DNA of 5,686 nt, taken from contig JADJTE010000027.1 in assembly GCA_016711295.1 (NCBI GenBank), positions 1-5,686 of the forward strand, read 5' to 3'. Within the stretch, counting starts at the first letter, position 1; the number at the start of each line of letters is the position of its first letter. Source of the stretch: Sphingobacteriales bacterium. GTDB taxonomy: Bacteria; Bacteroidota; Bacteroidia; Chitinophagales; UBA2359. A model generated the notes under the pieces. The model did not search any database and was not told where the DNA came from. It saw only the letters and a list, made by a program, of their open reading frames with translations. Position numbers and translations under genes: made by a program. Below, piece by piece: positions 1 through 5,340 of the stretch.

Positions 1-903
1 TGCAGTTAAGTTGGGGTCATGCTCTTCTCTAATGGAGGGCAGTAAATTAGGGGGCGATATAGATGGCGTTTCTATTACTAAGCGATAGGGCAAATAGTTA
101 AACTCATCTTGCGAACGCTCTTCTGAATAGCCGCTATTGAATGTACCGCCGCTTCCGCCGTCCAAATTTTCTTGGTCGTCAGATACGCCCGAATCAATAA
201 CTGCCACGCCTATGCCTGCGCCCGATGAAATAGCCCAAGTCTCCTCGTTTATATGATGATACTCATAGTTCCAAGGGCGAATACAACCCGGTGCTATATT
301 AGAGGCATCGTCGGGGTGGTATGGTGTGGGTGTATTGCAGCTACAACCCGTAAAACCAAGCATGACTTGTTCGCCGCTAGACAACAACATTTCGCCGCGT
401 TCGTAGAAATAATCATTCATTGGCTCAAAATCAGCTTCGTGCAGCAAAGTTAGGTACTGAACGGTTTTGATAGAGCTAACCTTAACAATCAAAGCGGGTA
501 ATTTAGGGCTTGGTTTGATGATGATATTAGCCCTATTTTGTTGTTCGATAGCAGCAACAGAGTCGATAATCATCTGCTCGATAGTTGTCCAAGGCGCAGT
601 AGTGAGGTCTAAGGTATGAATTACCTCGCTCAGATTGCCCATATTAGTGGGTTTGTAGCCGATGGCTATCATTGAGTCGGTGTGCATGGCAATACTGTAA
701 ATAAATTTGGCATTGCGCTCCGTTTTCCAATCCAATTGGTAGTTTTTAGCGGCAAAAATAGCATCTATTTCTTCAATAGTGTATATTGTCGTGTCTGTTT
801 TAGCAGCAAAATGGGTTTCTTCCATTTCGGATAGTTCGTCTTTGCAGGCGTTAAACAGGGCTATTGTTGCTAAAAGCAATAGGATAAGCGGTATTTTTTT
901 CAT
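1..903 (-). CDS. Subtilisin-like (S8) serine protease lipoprotein, N-terminal part
   Basis: An open frame of 301 codons starts at the ATG at 903-901 and runs off the left edge, so the C-terminus is missing. Residues 1-20 form a lipoprotein signal: MKK, a leucine-rich core, then LFNAC with Cys20 as the lipidated residue. The next residues, Lys-Asp-Glu, resemble the acidic surface-export signal of Bacteroidota lipoproteins. Residues about 40-190 look like a propeptide; LPALIVKVSS and the following leucine-rich stretch are typical of S8 prodomains, but this is inference. At residues 229-240 the sequence GIGVAVIDSGV carries the catalytic Asp237 of the Asp-Ser-Gly motif of family S8. The His (GHGT) and Ser (GTSMA) motifs would lie beyond the window, so activity cannot be judged. 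The start is chosen because the signal peptide begins directly at it. No Shine-Dalgarno sequence precedes it. It is transcribed away from the repeat array. Confidence 0.88.
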   Translation of the reverse strand, partial: MKKIPLILLLLATIALFNACKDELSEMEETHFAAKTDTTIYTIEEIDAIFAAKNYQLDWKTERNAKFIYSIAMHTDSMIAIGYKPTNMGNLSEVIHTLDLTTAPWTTIEQMIIDSVAAIEQQNRANIIIKPSPKLPALIVKVSSIKTVQYLTLLHEADFEPMNDYFYERGEMLLSSGEQVMLGFTGCSCNTPTPYHPDDASNIAPGCIRPWNYEYHHINEETWAISSGAGIGVAVIDSGVSDDQENLDGGSGGTFNSGYSEERSQDEFNYLPYRLVIETPSISPPNLLPSIREEHDPNLTA

Positions 904-1034
904 AAAAAAGGAAAAGTCTTGCCTACTCTCAAGTCCATTTTCGGCTACCTGTGCCAAGTTCGTATATTCAAAGGCGGTTCGCTCCTGATGAAACCCCGCC
1001 GGCTGCCGTTCTGCGTTTCCTTTTCCTATTTTAC
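904..1034. other. Unique spacer between protease gene and repeat array
   Basis: This 131-bp stretch must hold the promoter and 5' leader of the protease gene. I could not find a convincing Bacteroidota-type promoter (TTTG with TAnnTTTG about 20 bp on) reading to the left. No repeat units are present. The array begins sharply at 1035 with the left flank of the first palindromic element. The frame open on the plus strand through here has no signal peptide or recognisable domain and continues into repeat DNA, so it is not called. Confidence 0.5.
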
Positions 1035-1187
1035 GCGCGTCTGATTGGGAAAGTTCGCATAATCGCCGCCAACGTCTGCACAGCCGCCGTATGTCCTCGC
1101 GCGGGAGGTTCGCCCGAATCTCACGCACGCCCCTTGATGCGGGTTATGGACGGCTGTGTATTGTTGGCGGTGGTTTTCGCCTTGATG
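1035..1187 (+). repeat. Palindromic element copy 1
   Basis: This is the leftmost copy of a ~154-bp element and marks the outer edge of the array. Its left arm (1066-1086) begins CCGCCAACG and ends ACAGCCG. Its right arm (1151-1170) reads CGGCTGTG, then ATT, then GTTGGCGG, so the outer 8 bp and inner 7 bp pair around a small internal loop. The interior is GC-rich, with a possible small hairpin CCTC/GAGG around 1095-1108. The left flank starts GCGCGTCTGATT and the right flank ends TTTTCGCCTTGATG. It carries the sequence type with CTCACGCACGCCCC in the interior. No coding function is supported. Confidence 0.85.
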
Positions 1188-1674
1188 CGCAGAAATTTGC
1201 TTGCTACGGAGGGCTAAACCGCCACAAGATAGCAGATTCCATTTGATATTTGTATATGCCTTCGTTACTTTTTTTGAAAGTGATGATGTATTTATCTCTT
1301 GCGCCTCATTTCACACAACTTGATGCGCAGAAATTTCACTTGCTACGAAGAGTTAAACCCGCTTCACTTGAAAACCTCAACTTTCCTTGCTATTTCGCGC
1401 TTAACTTGGTGCGCAGCAATTTCACTTGCTACGGAGAGTTAAACCCGCTTCACTTATCCCTTTGCTATTTCGCGCTTAACTTGACGCAGCAATTTCACTT
1501 GCTACGAAGCACTAAACCGTCCCTTTGCTATTTCGCGCTTAACTTGATATTCGGCAATTTCACTTGCTACGAAGCACTAAACCATTTCACTTGAAAATTC
1601 CAACTTCCCTCTGCTATTTCGCGCTTAACTTGGTGCGCAGAAATTTCACTTGCTACGGAGGGTTTAGCTGCTTT
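1188..1674 (+). repeat. Short-repeat array, block 1
   Basis: This block holds six head-to-tail copies of the ~65-bp unit, located by the core CTTGCTAC at 1200, 1339, 1425, 1498, 1563 and 1649. A typical unit reads CTTTGCTATTTCGCGCTTAA, then CTTGATGCGCAGCAATTTCA, then CTTGCTACGAAGCACTAAAC. Longer units add about 20-25 bp containing TTCACTTGAAAA and CTCAACTT before the next CTTTGCTA. The gap between the first two cores is occupied by a special 110-bp block (1221-1330). No gene is supported: the period shifts frame from unit to unit. Confidence 0.85.
1221..1330 (+). repeat. 110-bp dispersed block, copy 1 of 2
   Basis: This AT-richer block follows palindromic element copy 1. It runs from GCCACAAGATAG to CAACTTGATGCGCAG and contains a run of seven T at its centre and GTATTTATCTCTTGCGCC near its end. 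The same block, equal in length and with about 11 mismatches by hand alignment, follows palindromic element copy 7 at 5375-5484. No other copy is present in the window. It may be a unit-specific insertion copied along with its neighbouring element. Confidence 0.85.
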
Positions 1675-1755
1675 GCGCGTCTGATTAGAAAAGTTCGCAT
1701 AATCGCCGCCAACGACAGCACAGCCGCCGTATGTCCTTCGCGCGGGAGATTCGCC
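1541..1755 (+). repeat. Higher-order repeat unit, copy A
   Basis: From AACTTGATATTCGGCAATTT through two short units and the left part of palindromic element 2, this stretch is nearly identical to 2081-2295. Positions 1561-1674 differ from 2101-2214 by no more than a base or so. It is also nearly identical to 2649-2861. The near identity contrasts with the divergence of other units in the array and indicates recent duplication or gene conversion. The unit spans both a short-repeat pair and the element, so both were copied together. Confidence 0.8.
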
Positions 1756-1828
1756 TGAATCTCACGGACGCCCCTCGATGCGAGTTATGGACGGCTGTGT
1801 ATTGTTGGCGGTGGTTTTCGCCTTGATG
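1675..1828 (+). repeat. Palindromic element copy 2
   Basis: The left arm CCGCCAAC is at 1706-1713 and the right arm GTTGGCGG at 1804-1811, with inner arms ACAGCCG and CGGCTGT also conserved. It differs from its neighbours by ACGACAGCACAG in the left arm and by a few interior bases (CACGGACGCCCCTCGATG). The right flank ends in CCCAAAAATTCA, a variant shared with copy 4 but not copy 3. Confidence 0.85.
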
Positions 1829-2214
1829 CCCAAAAATTCACTTGCTACGAAGCACTAAACCGTCCCTTTGCTATTTCGCGCTTAACTTGGTGCGCAGAAA
1901 TTTCACTTGTCCCTTTGCTATTTCGCGCTTAACTTGGATGCGCAGCAATTTCTCTTGCTATGAAGCAACTAAACCGCTTCGCTTGAAAGTTTCAACTTAC
2001 CTTCGCTATTTCGCGCTCAACCTGATGCACAGCAATTTCACTTGCTACGAAGCACTAAACCGTCCTTTGCTATTTCGCTTAACTTGATATTCGGCAATTT
2101 CACTTGCTACGAAGCACTAAACCATTTCACTTGAAAATTCCAACTTCCCTCTGCTATTTCGCGCTTAACTTGGTGCGCAGAAATTTCACTTGCTACGGAG
2201 GGTTTAGCTGCTTT
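1829..2214 (+). repeat. Short-repeat array, block 2
   Basis: Five units have cores at 1841, 1954 (CTTGCTAT variant), 2041, 2103 and 2189. A truncated unit near 1901-1915 has TTTCACTTG joined directly to TCCCTTTGC, losing the stretch from CTACGAAG to AAACCG. Such an internal deletion between short matching sequences is typical of slippage or recombination in tandem repeats. No gene is supported. Confidence 0.83.
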
Positions 2215-2295
2215 GCTCGTCTGATTAGAAAAGTTCGCATAATCGCCGCCAACGCCCGCACAGCCGCCGTATGTCCTTCGCGCGGGAGATTCGCC
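2081..2295 (+). repeat. Higher-order repeat unit, copy B
   Basis: Second copy of the ~215-bp stretch, exactly 540 bp after copy A. In the segment preceding the palindromic element the one clear difference is GCTCGTCTG here against GCGCGTCTG in copies A and C. Just upstream, the short unit has lost a few bases (TATTTCGCTTAACTT instead of TATTTCGCGCTTAACTT), which marks the left limit of the near identity. Confidence 0.8.
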
Positions 2296-2368
2296 CGAAT
2301 CTCACGCACGCCCCTTGATGCGGGTTATGGACGGCTGTGTATTGTTGGCGGTGGTTTTCGCCTTGATG
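2215..2368 (+). repeat. Palindromic element copy 3
   Basis: The left arm CCGCCAAC is at 2246-2253 and the right arm GTTGGCGG at 2344-2351. The interior (CTCACGCACGCCCCTTGATG) matches copy 1, while the left part matches copies 2 and 4. The right flank ends CTTGATGGGCAGC and joins directly to a short unit. Confidence 0.85.
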
Positions 2369-2782
2369 GGCAGCAATTTCACTTGCTACGAAGCACTAAA
2401 CTGCTTCACTTGTCCCTTTGCTATTCCGCGCTTCACTTGATGCGTAGAAATTTGCTTGCTACGAAGCACTAAACCGTCTTTTGCTTGAAAACTTCAACTT
2501 CCCTTTGCTATTTTGCGCTTAACCTGATGCGCAGCAATTTCACTTGCTACGAAGCACTAAACCGTCCCTCTGCTATTTCGCGCTTAACCTGTGCGCAGAA
2601 ATTTGCTTGCTACGAAGCACTAAACCGTCCCTTTGCTATTTCGCGCTTAACTTGATATTCGGCAATTTCACTTGCTACGAAGCACTAAACCATTTCACTT
2701 GAAAATTCCAACTTCCCTCTGCTATTTCGCGCTTAACTTGGTGCGCAGAAATTTCACTTGCTACGGAGGGTTTAGCTGCTTT
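2369..2782 (+). repeat. Short-repeat array, block 3
   Basis: Six units have cores at 2382, 2455, 2543, 2606, 2671 and 2757. Two units (cores 2455 and 2606) carry TTTGCTTGCTAC in place of TTTCACTTGCTAC. The unit near 2401-2420 has TTCACTTGTCCC, the shortened form of the linker. The last two units belong to higher-order copy C. Nothing looks coding. Confidence 0.83.
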
Positions 2783-2861
2783 GCGCGTCTGATTAGAAAA
2801 GTTCGCATAATCGCCGCCAACGCCCGCACAGCCGCCGTATGCCTTCGTGCGTGAGATTCGC
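2649..2861 (+). repeat. Higher-order repeat unit, copy C
   Basis: Third copy of the ~215-bp stretch, 568 bp after copy B. Identity with A and B holds through the left arm of the palindromic element and breaks near 2840, where TATGCCTTCGTGCGTGAG replaces TATGTCCTTCGCGCGGGAG. Beyond that point the interior is of a different type, seen again in copy 6. The break marks a probable exchange junction. Confidence 0.78.
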
Positions 2862-2935
2862 CCGAATTTCGCCCCGCGCCACCGATGCGGGTTATGGACG
2901 GCTGTGTATTGTTGGCGGCGGTTTTCGCCTTGATA
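2783..2935 (+). repeat. Palindromic element copy 4 (mosaic)
   Basis: The left arm CCGCCAAC is at 2814-2821 and the right arm GTTGGCGG at 2911-2918. Here the right arm continues GTTGGCGGCG, giving 10 bp of perfect pairing with CGCCGCCAAC; the other copies have GTTGGCGGTG, a G-T pair at that position. The left part matches copies 2 and 3, the interior (TTTCGCCCCGCGCCACCG) matches copy 6, and the right flank (CCCAAAAATTCA) matches copy 2. Confidence 0.83.
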
Positions 2936-3187
2936 CCCAAAAATTCACTTGCTACGAAGCACTAAACCGTTTCACTTGAAAGTTTCAAATTCCTTTGCTA
3001 TTTCGCGCTTAACTTGATGCGCAGCAATTTCACTCGCTACGTAGGGTTAAACCGTCCCTTTGCTATTTCGCGCTTAACCTGATGCGCAGAAATTTCACTT
3101 GCTACGAAGCACTAAACCGTACCTTTGCTATTTCGCGCTTAACTTGATACGCAGAAATTCACTTGCTACGAAGAGTTAAGCCGCTTT
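2936..3187 (+). repeat. Short-repeat array, block 4
   Basis: Four units have cores at 2948, 3033 (CTCGCTAC variant), 3098 and 3162. The spacing 3033, 3098, 3162 shows the basic ~65-bp period clearly. The last unit ends GAAGAGTTAAGCCGC and runs into the left flank of element copy 5, the site where the gene cassette interrupts the array. Confidence 0.85.
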
Positions 3188-3280
3188 GCGCGTCTGATTG
3201 GGGAAGTTCGCATAATCGCCGCCAACGTCCGCACAGCCATAGGGCTATCAACATAGGCGTGTGACCGTTGGCGGTAGCTT
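3188..3280 (+). repeat. Palindromic element copy 5, short hybrid at cassette junction
   Basis: The left flank and left arm are canonical up to 3238, then the sequence changes abruptly. The left arm CCGCCAACG (3219-3227) pairs perfectly with CGTTGGCGG (3266-3274), and CACAGCC pairs imperfectly with GGCGTGTG (3256-3263). The loop is only about 17 bases and contains ATAGGGCTAT. The GC-rich interior and the usual CGGCTGTGTATT right arm are absent. The right half therefore belongs to the inserted cassette and is a diverged relative of the resident arm. It lies 15 bp past the hydrolase stop codon but has no T-run after the stem in that direction, so it is not a standard intrinsic terminator. Confidence 0.8.
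3207..3238 (+). repeat. 32-bp direct repeat, left boundary of gene cassette
   Basis: This stretch, starting TTCGCATAATCGCC and ending CGCACAGCC, is repeated at 4590-4621 with a single T/C difference. It is the left arm of the palindromic element plus a few flanking bases. Sequence to its left is canonical array. Sequence to its right (ATAGGGCTAT) is not found in other element copies, so this is the left limit of the insert. Confidence 0.85.
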
Positions 3281-3288
3281 TTAGAATA

Positions 3289-3993
3289 TTATATCCTATT
3301 CAAAAAATGCAAGATTATGTCAATGAGCGGTTCAGGTTCAGGTCTGAAAATATCATGACCGCTTTCGTCAAGAGTTTGCACTTGGCAGTTGGGAGCAATT
3401 TTTTTGAATGCAGGCACTTGTTCACCAGGAAAAGCACTATCCTTTTTTCCTCCCCTTATTAATAGGATGGGGCATGAAATGTATGCAAAATCTTTTGAAA
3501 CATCTGTGTAACGTCCTTCCTTGGCTAGTCCGTAAAGTGCCGCCTTACTAATCGCTATATTAGGATTTTGCAAAACTCTATCTGCCCAACTTTTATCAAA
3601 AGGAGGGAAGAAAGGAGGAAAATCTCCTAATATTAAACCTTTTACTCTTTCAGGGCGTAGTTTGGCAACACGAATGCCAACAGTAGAGCCGATTGAATGA
3701 CCAAAAAGATAATAATGTCCAATACCTAGAAAATCGATAACCGCGGTTATATCAGTAGCATGGTCGTCCAAAGAATATCCCTTGTCGGGAGACCCACTTT
3801 TGCCGCGTCCCCTAAGACTAACTATTATATGCCAATGATTTAATTTATCTTTTAAATCCTCTTGCAATTCCTCTGCTGAGTTAGTTGCGCCTGGTATTAT
3901 GATAATAGGTATTCCAGTGTTACTCTTATTGATTTCTATGCAATGTATAACAACGTTTTGGTTGTCTATAAAATGGTTATTTATTGTTGTCAT
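3289..3993 (-). CDS. Alpha/beta hydrolase fold protein
   Basis: A 234-residue cytoplasmic protein with no signal peptide. The fold is recognisable in order: strand and oxyanion region PIIIIPGATNS (about 29-39), the RGRGKSGSPDKGYS stretch (61-74) typical of AB hydrolase-1 proteins, the nucleophile elbow GHSIG with Ser100, the acid Asp185 in RGGKKDSAF after a strand CPILLIR, and the base His213 in ESGHD. The full Ser-Asp-His triad is present, so the enzyme is probably active on an ester, lactone or similar bond; the substrate cannot be read from sequence. It is somewhat short because the lid between about residues 124 and 173 is reduced. The first codon of the frame is taken as the start. No Shine-Dalgarno sequence is seen; the leader is A-rich and preceded by a strong hairpin. 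It follows the exported-protein gene in the same direction, 85 bp away. Confidence 0.9.
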   Translation of the reverse strand: MTTINNHFIDNQNVVIHCIEINKSNTGIPIIIIPGATNSAEELQEDLKDKLNHWHIIVSLRGRGKSGSPDKGYSLDDHATDITAVIDFLGIGHYYLFGHSIGSTVGIRVAKLRPERVKGLILGDFPPFFPPFDKSWADRVLQNPNIAISKAALYGLAKEGRYTDVSKDFAYISCPILLIRGGKKDSAFPGEQVPAFKKIAPNCQVQTLDESGHDIFRPEPEPLIDIILHFLNRI

Positions 3994-4010
3994 GTTTTTG
4001 TTTTGTTAAA

Positions 4011-4037
4011 GCAAGCGACCTTTAATAGGTCGCTTGC
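4011..4037 (-). terminator. Perfect 10-bp hairpin between the two cassette genes
   Basis: GCAAGCGACC (4011-4020) and GGTCGCTTGC (4028-4037) form a perfect 10-bp stem with a 7-base loop. It lies 41 bp past the stop codon of the exported-protein gene and ends 17 bp before the hydrolase ATG. Read on the minus strand, the stem is followed by only TTTAAC, a weak T-run, and preceded by seven T. It could be a leaky terminator for the upstream gene, an RNA-stability structure, or a leader hairpin acting on hydrolase expression. The structure is certain; the role is inference. Confidence 0.6.
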
Positions 4038-4078
4038 AAAAAAAGGATAAAAAAATAAAATCATTGATAGGGTCAATA

Positions 4079-4486
4079 CTATTCTAAACGATTCATCCAA
4101 CGCCAATGGGTGTAAACATTTTCACAAACCCTCAATAGTCCATCTCCATCTTGGTGGTCATTATAGGCTTGCATGTTTAGATAATATTCTGTTCCACTTT
4201 TTAGCCAACCATTTTTTGTATAAAAGTTACCACTGGCGTTTTTAAACTGCACACCCTCAACATATAAATCTTTGCTCAAAGTGCGTTTCACCCATCCGGA
4301 TGCCAATAGTTGTCGTTCTTTCTCTGCTGATACTCCGTTAGGATTAACTGCGTCTTTGGTTAGATCTAAATACTCTCGTTCCACTTTTAGCATTTGTTCG
4401 TCGCTATTGCCATTAAGCGAAAAAACGGTTTGTGTTATTGCAAAAGTAGTAAAAAGCAATAACACAGCAAAAAATAACTTTTTCAT
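4079..4486 (-). CDS. Small exported protein of unknown function
   Basis: A 135-residue protein I do not recognise. Residues 1-23 form a Sec signal peptide: MKK, a hydrophobic core LFFAVLLLFTTFAI, and a likely cleavage after VFS. No lipobox cysteine follows, so a periplasmic or secreted soluble protein is expected. The mature part starts acidic (NGNSDEQMLKVEREYLDL), with a probable helix at about 29-45. The rest, about 65-135, is rich in aromatic residues (GWVKR, NGWLKSG, YYLNMQAY, THWRWM) and may form beta-sheet. The single cysteine, Cys121, excludes an internal disulfide. The ATG is chosen because the signal begins there; no in-frame start or Shine-Dalgarno sequence lies just upstream. It is the first gene of the cassette, upstream of the hydrolase. 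No shared function is visible. Confidence 0.8.
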   Translation of the reverse strand: MKKLFFAVLLLFTTFAITQTVFSLNGNSDEQMLKVEREYLDLTKDAVNPNGVSAEKERQLLASGWVKRTLSKDLYVEGVQFKNASGNFYTKNGWLKSGTEYYLNMQAYNDHQDGDGLLRVCENVYTHWRWMNRLE

Positions 4487-4589
4487 AATTGAAAATAAGT
4501 TTGAAATGAATCCCTACTCCTTTCTTTCAAGTGGTGTTTTGGGTTAGCCCACCGCTGGCTAGCGTTTTTCCGAAACTATGTACACTTGT
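4487..4589. other. Leader region of the cassette genes
   Basis: This 103-bp segment should hold the promoter for the minus-strand pair. On that strand TAGTTTCG (RC of 4573-4580) is close to the Bacteroidota -7 motif TAnnTTTG, but I see no matching -33 element. On the plus strand a small hairpin, CGCT/AGCG at 4553-4564, is followed by five T; it is too short to call a terminator with confidence. The segment has no array units and ends at the right 32-bp repeat. Confidence 0.35.
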
Positions 4590-4621
4590 TTCGCATAATC
4601 GCCGCCAACGCCCGCACAGCC
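4590..4621 (+). repeat. 32-bp direct repeat, right boundary of gene cassette
   Basis: This matches 3207-3238 at 31 of 32 positions. To its right the palindromic element continues normally (GCCGTATGTCC). To its left the standard flank GCGCGTCTGATT, present in every other copy of the element, is replaced by cassette sequence. The cassette boundary therefore falls at this repeat. Confidence 0.85.
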
Positions 4622-4724
4622 GCCGTATGTCCTTCGCGCGGGAGGTTCGCCCGAATTTCGCCCCGCGCCACCGATGCGGGTTATGGACGGCTGTGTATTG
4701 TTGGCGGTGGTTTTCAACTTGATA
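4590..4724 (+). repeat. Palindromic element copy 6, left flank replaced
   Basis: The left arm CCGCCAAC is at 4602-4609 and the right arm GTTGGCGG at 4700-4707; the inner arms ACAGCCG and CGGCTGT are intact. The interior is of the TTTCGCCCCGCGCCACCG type shared with copy 4. The right flank reads TTTTCAACTTGATACG, a fusion to the short unit in which the usual CGCC is missing. It is the only copy lacking the left flank, because the cassette abuts it. Confidence 0.85.
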
Positions 4725-5187
4725 CGCGGCAATTTCACTTGCTACGAAGCACTAAACCGTCCCTTTGCTATTTCCCGCTTAACTTGATGTGCAAAGGTTC
4801 ACTTGCTACGAAGCACTAAACCGTCCCTTTGCTATTTCGCGCTTAACTTGATGTGCAAGGTTCACTTGCTACGAAGCACTAAACCGTCCCTTCGCTATTT
4901 CGCGCTTAACTTGGTGCGCAGCAGTTTCACTTGCTACGAAGAGTTAAGCCGCTTCACTTGAAAACCTAAACTTCCTTTGCTATCTCGCGCTTAACTTGAT
5001 GCGCAGCAATTTCACTTGCTACGAAGAGTCAAACCGTTTCACTTGAAAAACCTCAACTTCCCTTTGCTATTTCGCGCTTAACTTGATGAGAAAAAGTTCA
5101 CTCGCTACGAAGCACTAAACCGTCCTTTGCTATTTCGCGCTTAACTTGACTGCGGGGTTCACTTGCTACGGAGGGTTTCGCTGCTTT
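4725..5187 (+). repeat. Short-repeat array, block 5
   Basis: Seven units have cores at 4738, 4802, 4865, 4930, 5015, 5101 (CTCGCTAC) and 5162. Spacings of 61-65 bp alternate with 85-86 bp, where the longer linker with TTCACTTGAAAA is present. Units at 4802 and 4865 share the local variant GATGTGCAAGGTTC or close to it, so they arose by recent tandem duplication. Orientation is the same as on the far side of the cassette. No gene is supported. Confidence 0.85.
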
Positions 5188-5340
5188 GCGCGTCTGATTG
5201 GGAAAGTTCGCACAATTGCGCCAACGTCCGCACAGCCGCCGTATATCCTCGCGCGGGAGATTTTGCCCGAATTTCGCCCGCGCCCTTAGTGCGGGTTTGG
5301 ACGGCGCTGTGTATTGTTGGCGGTGGTTTTCGCCTTGATG
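5188..5340 (+). repeat. Palindromic element copy 7, degenerate
   Basis: The left arm has decayed to GCGCCAAC (5218-5225) while the right arm GTTGGCGG (5316-5323) is intact, leaving 7 bp of outer pairing. The inner right arm has gained two bases (CGGCGCTGTG). The left flank GCGCGTCTGATTGGGAAA matches copy 1. It is followed, as copy 1 is, by the 110-bp block. Confidence 0.8.

Larger units (their letters stand above)
3239..4589. mobile_element. Putative inserted two-gene cassette
   Basis: This 1351-bp segment interrupts the repeat array between 32-bp direct repeats. It contains no short repeat units, is visibly AT-richer than the array, and carries two minus-strand genes, for an exported protein and an alpha/beta hydrolase. 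The left end supplies the right arm of a hairpin (CGTTGGCGG); the right end joins the array exactly at the shared arm without the usual GCGCGTCTGATT flank. Joining 3238 to 4622 on paper restores a normal element. The cassette encodes no recombinase, so movement would depend on an enzyme elsewhere or on homologous recombination between element copies. The term mobile is inference from the junctions. Confidence 0.6.

Noticed and set aside
951..2854. Protein-coding frames of 60-122 residues on the plus strand in the array
   Set aside because: The same words (LCYFALNL, NFTCY) recur but in changing frames, since 65 is not a multiple of three. There is no ribosome site, domain or signal, and the longest frames simply chain repeats by chance.
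1188..3187. CRISPR array
   Set aside because: The period is irregular (61-90 bp), the whole unit is repeated with no unique spacers, and no cas gene is present.
3219..3274. Intrinsic terminator for the hydrolase gene
   Set aside because: The stem is well placed after the stop codon, but on the minus strand it is followed by GGCGATTATG, with no T-run.
4272..4547. Plus-strand open frame opposite the exported-protein gene
   Set aside because: It overlaps a minus-strand gene that has a clear signal peptide, and it has no recognisable features of its own.
4553..4569. Plus-strand terminator (CGCT/AGCG stem with five T)
   Set aside because: The stem has only 4 bp and no plus-strand gene ends nearby.
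3239..4589. Insertion sequence or transposon
   Set aside because: Neither gene resembles a transposase, and there are no terminal inverted repeats with a short target duplication. The flanks are long direct repeats of array origin.
3219..4707. Integron attC sites
   Set aside because: The arms CCGCCAAC and GTTGGCGG do not fit the RYYYAAC and GTTRRRY core sites, and no integron integrase is visible. Only the layout is similar.
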